From Winogradskyella costae (GTDB lineage: Bacteria; Bacteroidota; Bacteroidia; Flavobacteriales; Flavobacteriaceae), in the NCBI RefSeq assembly GCF_013403865.1, contig NZ_JABFDK010000001.1:1426001-1490000 (forward strand): a DNA stretch of 64,000 bases, read 5' to 3'. Both the position numbers and the translations under genes were made by a program. Position 1 is the first letter of the stretch, and every line of letters begins with the position of its first letter. The notes under the pieces are model-generated. The model ran no database searches, was not told the origin of the DNA, and saw only the letters and a list, made by a program, of their open reading frames with translations. Shown here piece after piece: positions 8,474 through 17,205 of this stretch.

Positions 8474-9094
8474 TTAATTTTCTATAAGTCGATTTTTTGA
8501 TTTTGGTAATTCTTCTGTAATAGTATGTGACGGTTCTATGGGCTTGCGTGTTTGATCTACGATGAGAATACCGTTAGAGGTCACGTCGACGACTTTGATG
8601 ATTGTGCCAGTTTTTAATGGTATTAGAGAATCGGTAAGTGCATCGAGTTCTCGCATTGTGCCTTGCACACTTACATTTACTTTTCCCATTTTTGAACGGT
8701 CTGCGCCGATAGGTATATAGACTTCACCAACAGCATCGAGCGCATTTTTGTAATTTAGGGTGCCACTATCCGAAAGTTTACTAATAAAGAAATAGAGCGC
8801 TGCCATAATTACCATCATTAGCAAACCACAAATTACCGATATAAATATAGTTAGTACTGTAGAGAGCCCTGCATCAATACACGCAATACCACTCCAGCCA
8901 AAAATAGTAAAGAAGCCTATTAGGTTTTTAAATGAAATAAATTGAAATCCGGCTTCGATGTCTCCGTCAATATCATCCGCTTCTCCACCTGCAAAAGCCA
9001 TGACCATGACTATAGAAAAAATGAGAGAACCAATTATAGCAACTAGCCAATAAAGTTGGGATAGAAATTCTAGATTTGAAAACCATTCTGCCAT
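8474..9094 (-). CDS. NfeD/YuaF-like membrane protein
   Basis: 206 residues with membrane segments at about 14-34, 56-72 and 75-105, followed by a C-terminal OB-fold-like domain (about 115-190; DAVGEVYIPIGADRSKMGKV, GTIIKVVDVTSNGILIVDQ). This is the short NfeD class without the protease domain, which pairs with flotillins as YuaF does with YuaG in Bacillus. It ends 43 bp before the flotillin start on the same strand, supporting a common operon. Confidence 0.85.
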   Translation of the reverse strand: MAEWFSNLEFLSQLYWLVAIIGSLIFSIVMVMAFAGGEADDIDGDIEAGFQFISFKNLIGFFTIFGWSGIACIDAGLSTVLTIFISVICGLLMMVIMAALYFFISKLSDSGTLNYKNALDAVGEVYIPIGADRSKMGKVNVSVQGTMRELDALTDSLIPLKTGTIIKVVDVTSNGILIVDQTRKPIEPSHTITEELPKSKNRLIEN

Positions 9095-9470
9095 AAGATA
9101 CTGTTTAAATTTGAGTTACTAAATATACGACCATTGTAATGCTATGCAATTTTTTTTTGAAAGTAAGTCGGACCCAATGCAATCAGCAGACAGACGTTTT
9201 AAGTCTCAGTTTTTAGCTGCGTTTGAATTATGGTAATTCAAGCTAGAAATACTGATTGTATTTTGATGGTTATAGAAGTACGGTCGTTTTTATACTATTT
9301 GGAGCCTCAAAAAAGTTTTGAGATTTGGACTGCTTTCAATATATAAGTAGTGAAAGGAGGCATTTTGTTACAGGGAATTTAGGAAATATTTATTGGAAAG
9401 GCTTAACGTTGACTGAAGAGAGTCATTCTAGGATTGTGTATTTTGTTTTGGTCGCTAGGTTTGGTGACGG

Positions 9471-9516
9471 TTCTCGACACGATTTTCTCGTGCCTCAAAA
9501 ATTACTCGAACTGACA
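9471..9516. repeat. Dispersed CTCG-rich hairpin repeat, copy 1
   Basis: TTCTCGACACGATTTTCTCG then TGCCTCAAAAATTACTCGAA; closely matched by 17146-17191. Contains the stem CACGA...TCGTG. Confidence 0.65.
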
Positions 9517-9574
9517 ATGGTATTTGTTTTGATGTTTAGGGTTATGATTGGTTTTCTATACATAAAAAACAAAA

Positions 9575-9604
9575 CCTACAAGGTTAAAAAAAAGACCTTG
9601 CAGG
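9575..9604 (-). terminator. Terminator of the TonB receptor gene
   Basis: Arms CCTACAAGGT and ACCTTGCAGG with a 10-nt A-rich loop. On the minus strand the stem is followed by GTTTTGTTTTTTATG, 45 bp past the receptor stop. Confidence 0.65.
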
Positions 9605-9649
9605 ATCGTTGCGATGAGCATTTAGTTCCGATTTATGAGATTCCTTTTT

Positions 9650-11482
9650 TTAAAGGAATTTGTAGCGCAGTCCAAATAATACATTGCTTGGTGGCATTGG
9701 TGTAAAGCCTGATTCTATATAGTCGGCATCAAAAATGTTGTTTGCTGTTACCGATAATTCTACTTGTTTTAATTGCAGCATTATTGACGCATCCCAAACG
9801 TTGTAGGTTTGTCCTGTGGTACGTTCGGCATATTTGTAAACAATGCTTTGGCTAATGTTTTTAAACAATTGTGTGCTTAATCTGGTGGTGTAATGATGCT
9901 TTAAGGTGTTTAAAGCATAGCGCGATAATTCTTCGTTTTGCTCTAAGATATCATCTTCTAAATAAGCATAACCAAAAGCTAGGGTTTGATTAAAGGTCTT
10001 TATTTTAAAATTATAGGCCACGTCCACTTCTAGTCCTTTAGTATTGACTTCTGCAATGTTGGTTGCTGTAAAGATTTCTTCAACAGTATTTGGTCTTACA
10101 AAGTCAATCAGGTTTTTGGCATCACGATTAAAAACAGATAGACTTGCTCTAATGTTTTGAGAGTTGTATTTAATACCAATCTCTTGCGCAAAGGCTTCTT
10201 CGGGTTCTAAGTTTTCATTACCGTTGGTTCTTGGGTCACTGTAATATAAATCGGTGTAGGTTGGTATTCTGTATGTGAATCCAATATTTCCATAAGCTTT
10301 TAGGTTGTTGGTAATATCGAACCCTACATCTAATCCGGGGAATCCATTAAATTTAAAATCCGAAAAATAGGTGACGGCAACACCAGGTGTAATATCTAAA
10401 CGGTTGTCTATAAACTGGAATCGATGTTCTAAAAATAAGGTGGTCATAAAACGGTTACGATTCCCTAAATTATTACTCTTTAAGTAGGTTTTAGAGAGGT
10501 CTATTCCAAAGCCTGTAACTCCTAATTTAGACGTGTAGGATGCATTGGCTTCGGCACCAATTTTATTAGACAGGTGAAAGTTTCTGAAGAATTCAGGTTC
10601 AAAACGTTTTAGGAGAAATAGATCTTGGTTACGTTTCCAGTAGATACGCGGTTGAATTTTGAATTTTTCAGATTGAAATTTTGTGGTGAATGCAATTAAG
10701 CTGTTTTGGGTTTCTTCGTATTCATTATATGCAGGATTGGTGGTGTAAAAATTTTCGGCACCAAACTTACGCTCAGAAAAAGTGGTAATCATTTCTATTG
10801 CTTGGTTATTTTTATTGAACACACTTTTAAGGAAATAGTTAGAATTGTCGTAATCCGAATTGTTTCTGTACCCGTCAGATGTCATTTTTCCCACATGAAG
10901 TATGTGTGTTGAGTTTTCTAATTCAGACCCTACAGTTACTGACCCATTAAGTTGACCGAAAGAGCCTGTTTCAAGATTAGCAGAAACAGAATTATCTAAA
11001 CTCGATTTTGTAACAATATTTATAGCACCTGTGAAGGCATTTTGGCCAAAAACGCGGGCGGCAGGTCCTTTTATGATTTCGATACGTTCAATTACTTCTA
11101 GAGGAAGCGCGGCATTTAAGGTGTGATGTCCTGTTTGTGCATCGTCCATTTTGATACCATCAATTAATAATAGTGTTTGATCAAAACCACCACCTCTAAT
11201 AAATAAATCGGCTTGACTTCCTCCTGTGCCACGACGTCTAACATCGACTCCTGCGACTTGCTGTAATACATCTGAAATGGTGACGGCGGCACTACTTTTA
11301 ATATCTGCAGAGGTGATAATGTTTATGGTTCTGGAATTGTCTTTGAAGGGTAGATCAATTCGTGTTGAGGTAATAATCACCTCTTTTAGAGAATCTGTTT
11401 TTATGATGGGTTGTGTTTCTTGCGCATTAAGTTGGCACGTGGCCATTAAAATGCATGTAAAAAGTGCAGCTAAAGTTTTCAT
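9650..11482 (-). CDS. TonB-dependent outer-membrane receptor (BtuB/cirA-type)
   Basis: 610 residues. Signal peptide MKTLAALFTCILMATCQLNA, a TonB box region (LKEVIITSTR, about 32-41), a plug domain (about 45-160, with DVLQQVAGVDVRRRGTGG and PAARVFGQNAFTGAINIVTK) and a 22-stranded-type barrel ending in LFGLRYKFL with a terminal aromatic residue. It lacks the carboxypeptidase-like N-terminal extension of SusC proteins, so it resembles vitamin or siderophore receptors. The substrate is unknown. No cobalamin riboswitch fits in the 99-bp gap upstream. It is divergent from a MocR-type regulator, its likely controller. Confidence 0.85.
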   Translation of the reverse strand: MKTLAALFTCILMATCQLNAQETQPIIKTDSLKEVIITSTRIDLPFKDNSRTINIITSADIKSSAAVTISDVLQQVAGVDVRRRGTGGSQADLFIRGGGFDQTLLLIDGIKMDDAQTGHHTLNAALPLEVIERIEIIKGPAARVFGQNAFTGAINIVTKSSLDNSVSANLETGSFGQLNGSVTVGSELENSTHILHVGKMTSDGYRNNSDYDNSNYFLKSVFNKNNQAIEMITTFSERKFGAENFYTTNPAYNEYEETQNSLIAFTTKFQSEKFKIQPRIYWKRNQDLFLLKRFEPEFFRNFHLSNKIGAEANASYTSKLGVTGFGIDLSKTYLKSNNLGNRNRFMTTLFLEHRFQFIDNRLDITPGVAVTYFSDFKFNGFPGLDVGFDITNNLKAYGNIGFTYRIPTYTDLYYSDPRTNGNENLEPEEAFAQEIGIKYNSQNIRASLSVFNRDAKNLIDFVRPNTVEEIFTATNIAEVNTKGLEVDVAYNFKIKTFNQTLAFGYAYLEDDILEQNEELSRYALNTLKHHYTTRLSTQLFKNISQSIVYKYAERTTGQTYNVWDASIMLQLKQVELSVTANNIFDADYIESGFTPMPPSNVLFGLRYKFL

Positions 11483-11581
11483 TTATTTATGTTTTGTAAG
11501 ACTTTGTTGTTGTATGGTTTTATTTGAACGCTGCAAAAGTCGTAACTTTGCGGACGATTAAAGTAGTCCAGGTTTAAAACA

Positions 11582-13078
11582 ATGAATAGTCCGGTTAGTC
11601 AAATACTAAAACAGCTTATCACCTTTGATAAAACGATTGTGCAACCTGTGTATGTTCAAGTTGCACAGCAAATCGTAAATGCGATACAACGTGGCTATTT
11701 AGAAAAAGGGAGTAAGTTGCCAGGGACTCGCGTTTTTAGTCAGTTGTTAAACATTCATCGCAATACAGCTGTTGCTATTTATGATGAATTAGCCTCGCAA
11801 GGTTGGGTAGATATCATAGCGAATAGAGGCACTTTTGTTTTGGTACCTGAAGAATCAACGGCAAAAATTAAAGCCACAACTCAGCACTTGCAACAAGCGT
11901 ATTCGTATCCGAAAGTTGCTGGTTTTCCGTTTCAGAAATCGTTTCACTTGGCTTCCACAGCACAAGAAACGACTGCTAAATATTCTATAAATGATGGTAA
12001 GCCCGATTTGCGTTTGCATCCTGTGCACCAATTTTCGAGATGGTATAGTGCTGCGATGAAACGTAAACCCTTAATTAATAAATGGAACAGAACAACCGCT
12101 ATAACACCCTCGGTTTTTAGTACACAGCTCTGTAATTATTTAAATGCTACGCGAGGGTTTCATATCAACCCTAAACATTTAATTAATACGCGTAGTACCG
12201 AAATGAGCCTTTATGTGGTATCACAATTGCTTATAAAACAAGATGATTTGGTGCTGGTTGGGCAGTTAAGTAATTACGCAGCTAACATGATTTTTCAGGA
12301 AGCTGGTGCCACTATGAGAACTATTCCGGTAGATGATGAGGGTTTAGATGTCGATTATATTAAAACGCATTTTGTAAAGAAAAGCATTCGATGTGTATAT
12401 ATCTGTGCGCATAGGGACTATCCGACAACTGTAACATTGAGTGCTAAACGTCGTTTGCAATTGTTACAACTCGCAAAAACATATGGGTTTGCTATTATAG
12501 AAGATGATTATGATTATGATTTTCAGTTTGAAGGTTCTGCGATGTTACCTATGGCAAGTGCTGATGCAGATGGTATGGTTATTTATCTGGGGAAATTAGG
12601 ACAATCGTTATTTCCTAGCTTTCATACTGGTTTTGTGGTGGCACCTGAAAACTTTATTTCCGAAGCCAAAAACTATCTGCAATTGTTAGATCAGCAAGGC
12701 GATTTAATACAAGAGCAAATGTTATCTGAGCTTATTTCTGAAGGTGAAATCTATCGCCTTAAGAAAAAAAACATCATTACTTACAAGCAGCGACGTGATT
12801 GTTTATGTCAGTATTTAAATCATTATTTTAAAGGTATTATTACTTGGGACATACCTTTAGGTGGTTTGGCGCTATGGTTGCAATTTGTGAGCACCATATC
12901 TTTAGTGAAATTGGCTGAAGAGACTGAGAAACTAGATTTATTCCTACCTAAAACCATTTTATATCAAGATAAAAATACGTGTGCCATTCGTTTTGGTTTT
13001 GGCCATTTAAATGAAGGCGAACTCGAAATCGTGATTAAAAAACTTAAAACCGCTTATGATAAGGTGCTTAACCTTTAA
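11582..13078 (+). CDS. MocR/PdxR-type regulator (GntR HTH + aminotransferase-like domain) with altered PLP site
   Basis: 498 residues. The GntR winged helix covers about 15-88 (PVYVQVAQQIVNAIQRGYL, GSKLPGTRVFSQLL, RNTAVAIYDELASQGW). A fold-type I aminotransferase-like domain follows (about 135-495) with IIEDDYDYDF conserved at 305-314. The Schiff-base motif, normally GTFSKTLFP, reads GKLGQSLFP, placing Gln341 where the PLP lysine should be; the ENPGY segment is also changed to GQLSNY. The effector may thus bind without a Schiff base. It diverges from the TonB receptor and a TAnnTTTG element sits at 11543-11550, so it probably controls the receptor and itself. The 3' end overlaps the convergent gene by 11 bp. 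Confidence 0.85.
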   Translation: MNSPVSQILKQLITFDKTIVQPVYVQVAQQIVNAIQRGYLEKGSKLPGTRVFSQLLNIHRNTAVAIYDELASQGWVDIIANRGTFVLVPEESTAKIKATTQHLQQAYSYPKVAGFPFQKSFHLASTAQETTAKYSINDGKPDLRLHPVHQFSRWYSAAMKRKPLINKWNRTTAITPSVFSTQLCNYLNATRGFHINPKHLINTRSTEMSLYVVSQLLIKQDDLVLVGQLSNYAANMIFQEAGATMRTIPVDDEGLDVDYIKTHFVKKSIRCVYICAHRDYPTTVTLSAKRRLQLLQLAKTYGFAIIEDDYDYDFQFEGSAMLPMASADADGMVIYLGKLGQSLFPSFHTGFVVAPENFISEAKNYLQLLDQQGDLIQEQMLSELISEGEIYRLKKKNIITYKQRRDCLCQYLNHYFKGIITWDIPLGGLALWLQFVSTISLVKLAEETEKLDLFLPKTILYQDKNTCAIRFGFGHLNEGELEIVIKKLKTAYDKVLNL

Positions 13079-13484
13079 TGGGGAATTCAGTCTTGCAATC
13101 TTCGCATTTGTATTGGTAGCGTGCACTGAATGGTAGCGTCCCAGTTATTAAACCAATAAGAAAAGAGACTAAGGATTTAAAATTGGTAATGGTCGAATAA
13201 AGTTCAATACGATGTTTTCCGCAGTTGGGACAGGTGATAGCTTCGCCGTCATCATTTACAGAATACGCTTTAATGGAATTTAAAATGTCTTTTGCTTTGG
13301 CTTCGTCCGCAGCTAATACTTTTAATTTTATACCGCCAATAGCATTACTTACTAAGGGATCTGTATCAATAGTGATATTGTCTTTTAGGAATACTTGGAT
13401 GCCATCAGACTCTAGTCTGCCTTTTATGATTTCGGCTTCTGTTGAATATTGAAATTTGGCTATGGTAACGAAGGTGTCTTGCAT
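13068..13484 (-). CDS. DUF2007-domain protein with zinc-ribbon tail
   Basis: 138 residues. The N-terminal 70 residues (TIAKFQYSTEAEIIKGRLES...DGIQVFLKDN...GGIKLKVLAADEAKAKDIL, quoted in parts) match the DUF2007 'putative signal transducing protein' ferredoxin-like fold. The rest carries CPNC and CEDC pairs (about residues 82-85 and 129-132) that can form a zinc ribbon, separated by a hydrophobic stretch SLVSFLIGLITGTLPF. The function of the family is not established. It overlaps the 3' end of the MocR gene tail to tail. Confidence 0.75.
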   Translation of the reverse strand: MQDTFVTIAKFQYSTEAEIIKGRLESDGIQVFLKDNITIDTDPLVSNAIGGIKLKVLAADEAKAKDILNSIKAYSVNDDGEAITCPNCGKHRIELYSTITNFKSLVSFLIGLITGTLPFSARYQYKCEDCKTEFPIKG

Positions 13485-13510
13485 GTGGTAAAGGTACTAT
13501 ATTCTTGTGG

Positions 13511-13543
13511 AGACCTGTCAGGTTTTAAAAACCTGACAGGTCT
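13511..13543. repeat. 33-bp near-perfect palindrome
   Basis: Two 16-base arms (AGACCTGTCAGGTTTT and its complement) around one base. It sits between divergent genes, where no terminator is needed. A partial relative (half element, GGTTTTTAAAACCTGTTAGG) lies at 38652-38674. Confidence 0.7.
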
Positions 13544-13561
13544 GAGAAATAAATTGATAAA

Positions 13562-13609
13562 TTATTGTTTATCGATAATTTTTATATATTTGTTATCGTA
13601 AAACGATAA
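13562..13609 (+). promoter_or_regulatory. Promoter with twin 17-bp palindromic operators for the DUF2975/XRE operon
   Basis: TTATTGTTTATCGATAA (13562-13578) and TTATCGTAAAACGATAA (13593-13609) are two versions of the same palindrome, with centres 31 bp (three helical turns) apart. They bracket the -7 element TATATTTG (13585-13592); the -33 TTG (13565-13567) lies inside the first. The second ends 5 bp before the ATG. The small XRE regulator at the end of the operon is the natural candidate to bind here. Confidence 0.7.
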
Positions 13610-13614
13610 TTTAC

Positions 13615-14124
13615 ATGAAAAACTTGACTATCTTAAAAGGTTTAGCCGATTACATTTGGATACTTACTTGTATTCCTATATTGATTTTTCTACCAATAGG
13701 TTATATATATGGTTTCTTTGATTCAGATGCATATAATATTTTGTTTGAGGCAGGTGAGTCGAATGTAAATTATTCGAATCCATTCGTTCACTTTATATTA
13801 CTTCTCTTTATGGTACTCACTTTTGTAAGTATTTATTGTTTTTACTTGTTTAGAAAAACTTTAGATTTTTTCCTAAAGGCTGAGCCATTTCATGAAGAAG
13901 TGATAGTGAATTTTTATAAAATTGGTCGCTTTTTGGTGATCATAGGTATATTAGGTTCTGTGTTTCTGTTTTTAGTTAGAATGATAGTAAAAAATCAACT
14001 CAAATTAAATTTAGGTCTAAGTCCATATATAATAATACTATGCTTGGGTTTATTTTTTATGGTATTAAGCGAGGTATTTAAGGTGGCGAAAAAGGCTAAG
14101 GAAGAAAATGAATTAACGGTTTGA
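13615..14124 (+). CDS. DUF2975 membrane protein 1
   Basis: 169 residues with four hydrophobic segments (about 14-34, 60-85, 108-128, 138-160) and the C-terminal signature KEENELTV, typical of DUF2975. These proteins are commonly encoded next to a small YozG-like XRE regulator, as here; their function is unknown. The stop overlaps the start of the next gene by 4 bp (translational coupling). The start lies directly behind the twin operator. Confidence 0.8.
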   Translation: MKNLTILKGLADYIWILTCIPILIFLPIGYIYGFFDSDAYNILFEAGESNVNYSNPFVHFILLLFMVLTFVSIYCFYLFRKTLDFFLKAEPFHEEVIVNFYKIGRFLVIIGILGSVFLFLVRMIVKNQLKLNLGLSPYIIILCLGLFFMVLSEVFKVAKKAKEENELTV

Positions 14125-14651
14125 TTATGAAAGACAATGCAAAAACATTAACCATTATCACTTATGCTGTATTGTTAGGTGCTGTCTCAGTACTTCTAAA
14201 CGATATGCGTGAGTTTGATTTTAATCAATTTGAGAGTTTTCAAAATTGGGCAAAAAATGCAGATAAAAACGAACCTTGGTTTACTACAAAAAATGCGATT
14301 CAATGGAGTTACTATGTTATTAGTGCTGGGCTTTTCTTCTGGAGAGGGTATCTAATTTATGGCTTTAGTTATTTCTTATCTATTCTAAAAGAGGTTGAAA
14401 AGGGGAATTATTTTAGTGACAAGAATATAAAGTATTTTAGAAAAATTGGAAACATATTTATTTGGTACACTATTAATGTGCTTATTCTTAGATTTCTTTT
14501 GGCTTTAATTGGCGAATCAACCTTCAATTTCTTTGATGAACTTAAAGCGGAATTCACGTTTTTAATTCCTGCAGGATTGGCATTTTATATTTTGGCCGAA
14601 ATTTTTGAACGCGGGAAAATTGTGGAAGAAGAAAACGACTTAACCATATAA
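14121..14651 (+). CDS. DUF2975 membrane protein 2
   Basis: 176 residues, a paralogue of its neighbours with the same four-helix layout and the tail EEENDLTI. The segment before the third helix (FLSILKEVEKGNYFSDKNIKYFRKIG, quoted in part) is the best conserved DUF2975 feature. Starts inside the previous gene and ends 2 bp before the next. Confidence 0.8.
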   Translation: MIMKDNAKTLTIITYAVLLGAVSVLLNDMREFDFNQFESFQNWAKNADKNEPWFTTKNAIQWSYYVISAGLFFWRGYLIYGFSYFLSILKEVEKGNYFSDKNIKYFRKIGNIFIWYTINVLILRFLLALIGESTFNFFDELKAEFTFLIPAGLAFYILAEIFERGKIVEEENDLTI

Positions 14652-14653
14652 TT

Positions 14654-15463
14654 ATGAAAAAGGAAAATACACTTGTTTGGGTTTTATATTGGTTTTGTAA
14701 TATTTCATTTTACTTTTTAATTATATGGATTGTAGTTGCAATTGGTTTTGAAGTTTTTACAGGTAATGGTAAGGTTGGCGATTTTCGGTCTGGAAGTCAT
14801 CATTCTATTGGTTATCAGATGCCAGTGAAGTTTAGTATTAGCCCTGAAAAACTAATGTATAATAATGAGCTTTTTAAATTAGAAAAAGGAGGTATTAATA
14901 CTTTGGGGCAAAGTTATTCTAGTGGAACAGGTACTTATGTTAAACCAATAACTTCTGAAGATTCTTTAAATTTTAAATCGATAGTAAGTATTCATAATAA
15001 GGATATGGTGGATCATTATGAATTTACTTCAACACAACTCGTAAGCAATGGATTCATAGCGGTTAATCCGAAAACGATGGTTAATAAATGTCTTATAATT
15101 TTTAGATCATATTTAGGTTTATTGATACTATTACTTGTGTTCCTTTTCCTTAAAAGAATATTTAAAGCTTTAAAAGCGAATTTTTTATTTTCTCAAAAAT
15201 TATATAAGAATATTAACTTGATAGGTATATTGTTAATATGCCATGTATTATTAAATTCTATAATTAATTTTATCTTAGGTATTGATTTGCCTTATGTTAG
15301 TATTAGTCCTTTAGATTACAATTTAAAGTACGTTACCATTTCCATGAATCCACGTTTAGATTTTGATTTCATGTTATTTTTAATAGGTTTTATGCTTATT
15401 GTTTTAAGTACTCTACTTTATAAAGGAAACCAAATTCAACACGAAAACGATCTAACCATATAA
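14654..15463 (+). CDS. DUF2975 membrane protein 3 with extracytoplasmic insertion
   Basis: 269 residues, about 90 longer than its two paralogues. The extra length is a soluble segment (about residues 40-145) between helix 1 and helix 2, rich in Ser/Gly/Thr and predicted outside the membrane. The remaining helices and the tail QHENDLTI match the family. The insertion may sense or bind something outside the cytoplasm; that is inference. Confidence 0.8.
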   Translation: MKKENTLVWVLYWFCNISFYFLIIWIVVAIGFEVFTGNGKVGDFRSGSHHSIGYQMPVKFSISPEKLMYNNELFKLEKGGINTLGQSYSSGTGTYVKPITSEDSLNFKSIVSIHNKDMVDHYEFTSTQLVSNGFIAVNPKTMVNKCLIIFRSYLGLLILLLVFLFLKRIFKALKANFLFSQKLYKNINLIGILLICHVLLNSIINFILGIDLPYVSISPLDYNLKYVTISMNPRLDFDFMLFLIGFMLIVLSTLLYKGNQIQHENDLTI

Positions 15464-15465
15464 TC

Positions 15466-15672
15466 ATGCCCATAATAGTCAACTTAGACCTCATATTAGC
15501 CAAACGCGGCATGAAGAGTAACGAACTTTCAGAACTCGTTGGTATCACAACCGCAAACCTTTCTATTTTAAAAACGGGAAAAGCAAAAGCTATTCGGTTT
15601 TCAACTTTGGAAGCCATTTGTAAAGCTTTGGACTGTCAGCCTAGTGATATTTTGGAGTATGTAGAAGACTAA
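15466..15672 (+). CDS. Small XRE-family HTH regulator (YozG-like)
   Basis: 68 residues, almost entirely one Cro/C1-type HTH: LDLILAKRGMKSNELSELVG, ITTANLSILKTGKAKAIRFS, TLEAICKALDCQPSDILEYV. This class has no ligand domain and usually follows DUF2975 genes. It lies 2 bp after the last DUF2975 gene, so is cotranscribed, and is the likely binder of the palindromes at 13562-13609 (autoregulation). Confidence 0.85.
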   Translation: MPIIVNLDLILAKRGMKSNELSELVGITTANLSILKTGKAKAIRFSTLEAICKALDCQPSDILEYVED

Positions 15673-15729
15673 ATGTGTATACGATCATACCTGCTAGGTT
15701 TCAAAAATCTGTTTGGTTTTACATCATAA

Positions 15730-16947
15730 TCATCGTCGTCGATTAGCCAACAAAGGAGGTGGTTCTCCATTAAAAGGATTCCAGCGACTAATCGTTTTTG
15801 CTTCCATGCCAGCAGCGCTCATTACGGCTCTATCTCCATAACGTTCGCGCATTTTGTCCATAGCACTGGTTAGGTTGAGGTGCATTTCGTTGTCTTCAAA
15901 CAAATTCACTTGATGGCCACCTTCTACCAAATGACTAAATTTTACGCCAATTAATCGCACTAAAAGTCTACGGTGGTATAGTTTTTTGAATAAATCTAAT
16001 ACCACAGGAATAAGCATGTGATCCATGGCGCTATAAGGAATGCGTTGTTGCTGCGTATAAGTCTGAAAATCTGAATACCGAATCTTAAACGTGACGCAGG
16101 CTGTTAATTTATGACCACGACGCAACTGATACGCTAAATTCTCTGCCATCGCAACGACCATACCTTTAAGTTTGGTAACATCAGTAGTGTCTTGCCCAAA
16201 GGTACGCTCTGTAGAAATGGATTTACGCTCGTGGTATTGTATTACAGGTGAATTGTCTATGCCATTGGCTTTTTTCCAAATCATTAAACCGTTTTTGCCT
16301 AATACTTTATGCATGAGTTCCATGGGCATTTCTTGTACGGTTTGTATACGTTTTACACCTAAGTCACATAGGGTTTTATAAGTTACATTGCCAACCATAG
16401 GAATCTTTTTAACCGAGAGTGGAGCTAGAAATGGTTTTTCGTCACCAGAAAGAATTCGGATTTCATTGTTGGGTTTGGCTTCTCCAGTCGCAATTTTAGA
16501 AACCGTTTTGTTAAGCGATAAACCAAACGAAATTGGCAAACCGGTTTCTCTTATAATCTTCTGTCGTAATTCGGAAGCGAGTTTGTGGCAGCCAAAAAAT
16601 TTATCCATTCCGGTGAGATCGATGTAAAATTCATCTATCGATGTTTTTTCATAAAGCGGCACACTTTCTTTTATTACGTCGGTAACAGCGTTTGAAAATT
16701 TGGTGTAAACACTAGAGTTTCCTCTTAGTACAATAGCTTCAGGGCAGAGTTGTTTTGCCATACGCATTGGCATGGCAGAGTGGATACCGAATTTTCGAGC
16801 TTCGTAACTGCAAGATGCAACAACACCTCTGTCGCTTGTGCCACCAATAAGAATTGGTTTTCCGTTAAGGCTACTATCAGTGTGTCTTTCGCAAGACACA
16901 AAAAATGTATCTAAATCCATGTGTACGATGTTGCGGTTGTTTCTCAT
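15730..16947 (-). CDS. dinB: Y-family DNA polymerase IV (DinB-type)
   Basis: 405 residues. Catalytic motifs are intact: HMDLDTFFVSCE at 9-20, GVVASCSYEARKFGI with the Y-family Tyr/Arg, and TSIDEFYIDL. HhH elements and a little-finger domain follow. QVNLF at 346-350 fits the beta-clamp binding pentapeptide. It performs translesion synthesis. It lies 258 bp downstream of, and on the same strand as, the DnaE-type polymerase gene, with an S24 repressor upstream, forming a damage-response set analogous to imuA-imuB-dnaE2 in other phyla. No separate ImuA is present. Confidence 0.88.
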   Translation of the reverse strand: MRNNRNIVHMDLDTFFVSCERHTDSSLNGKPILIGGTSDRGVVASCSYEARKFGIHSAMPMRMAKQLCPEAIVLRGNSSVYTKFSNAVTDVIKESVPLYEKTSIDEFYIDLTGMDKFFGCHKLASELRQKIIRETGLPISFGLSLNKTVSKIATGEAKPNNEIRILSGDEKPFLAPLSVKKIPMVGNVTYKTLCDLGVKRIQTVQEMPMELMHKVLGKNGLMIWKKANGIDNSPVIQYHERKSISTERTFGQDTTDVTKLKGMVVAMAENLAYQLRRGHKLTACVTFKIRYSDFQTYTQQQRIPYSAMDHMLIPVVLDLFKKLYHRRLLVRLIGVKFSHLVEGGHQVNLFEDNEMHLNLTSAMDKMRERYGDRAVMSAAGMEAKTISRWNPFNGEPPPLLANRRR

Positions 16948-17145
16948 GCTTGATTTTGGGTAATTTGGGTTTTCCGCAAGGCTTCTAAAACCTTGTGTAT
17001 TTAAGAGATGGTTTTATAACTACAAGGTCAATAAAGGACCCTGCAGAATTTTGTTGTTTTTATAATTAACGTCAGTTCGCGTGGCAATTTTTGTAGCTAA
17101 AGCGGAAAAAAGCGTTGTATAGAGAACCTTTTGATTAATAAATGC

Positions 17146-17191
17146 TTCTCGATACAATTTACTCGTGCCTCATAAATCACTCGAAGTGACG
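17146..17191. repeat. Dispersed CTCG-rich hairpin repeat, copy 2
   Basis: TTCTCGATACAATTTACTCG then TGCCTCATAAATCACTCGAA; second copy of the 9471-9516 repeat. It lies between dnaE-like and dinB, close to the dnaE-like stop. Confidence 0.65.
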
Positions 17192-17205
17192 AGTAGGTTT
17201 TGGTT

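Larger units (their letters stand above)
9095..9649. other. 555-bp intergenic region without a supported gene
   Basis: A plus-strand frame at 9325-9705 exists but runs into the 3' end of the TonB receptor, crosses a dispersed repeat and a terminator, and looks non-coding. Recognisable content: the dispersed repeat at 9471-9516 and the receptor's terminator at 9575-9604. Confidence 0.7.

Noticed and set aside
9325..9705. 126-residue plus-strand frame
   Set aside because: It crosses a dispersed repeat and a terminator, overlaps the receptor's 3' end antisense, and has no family features.
11483..11581. Possible cobalamin riboswitch before the TonB receptor
   Set aside because: The gap is only 99 bp and lacks the B12-box pattern; too short for the aptamer.
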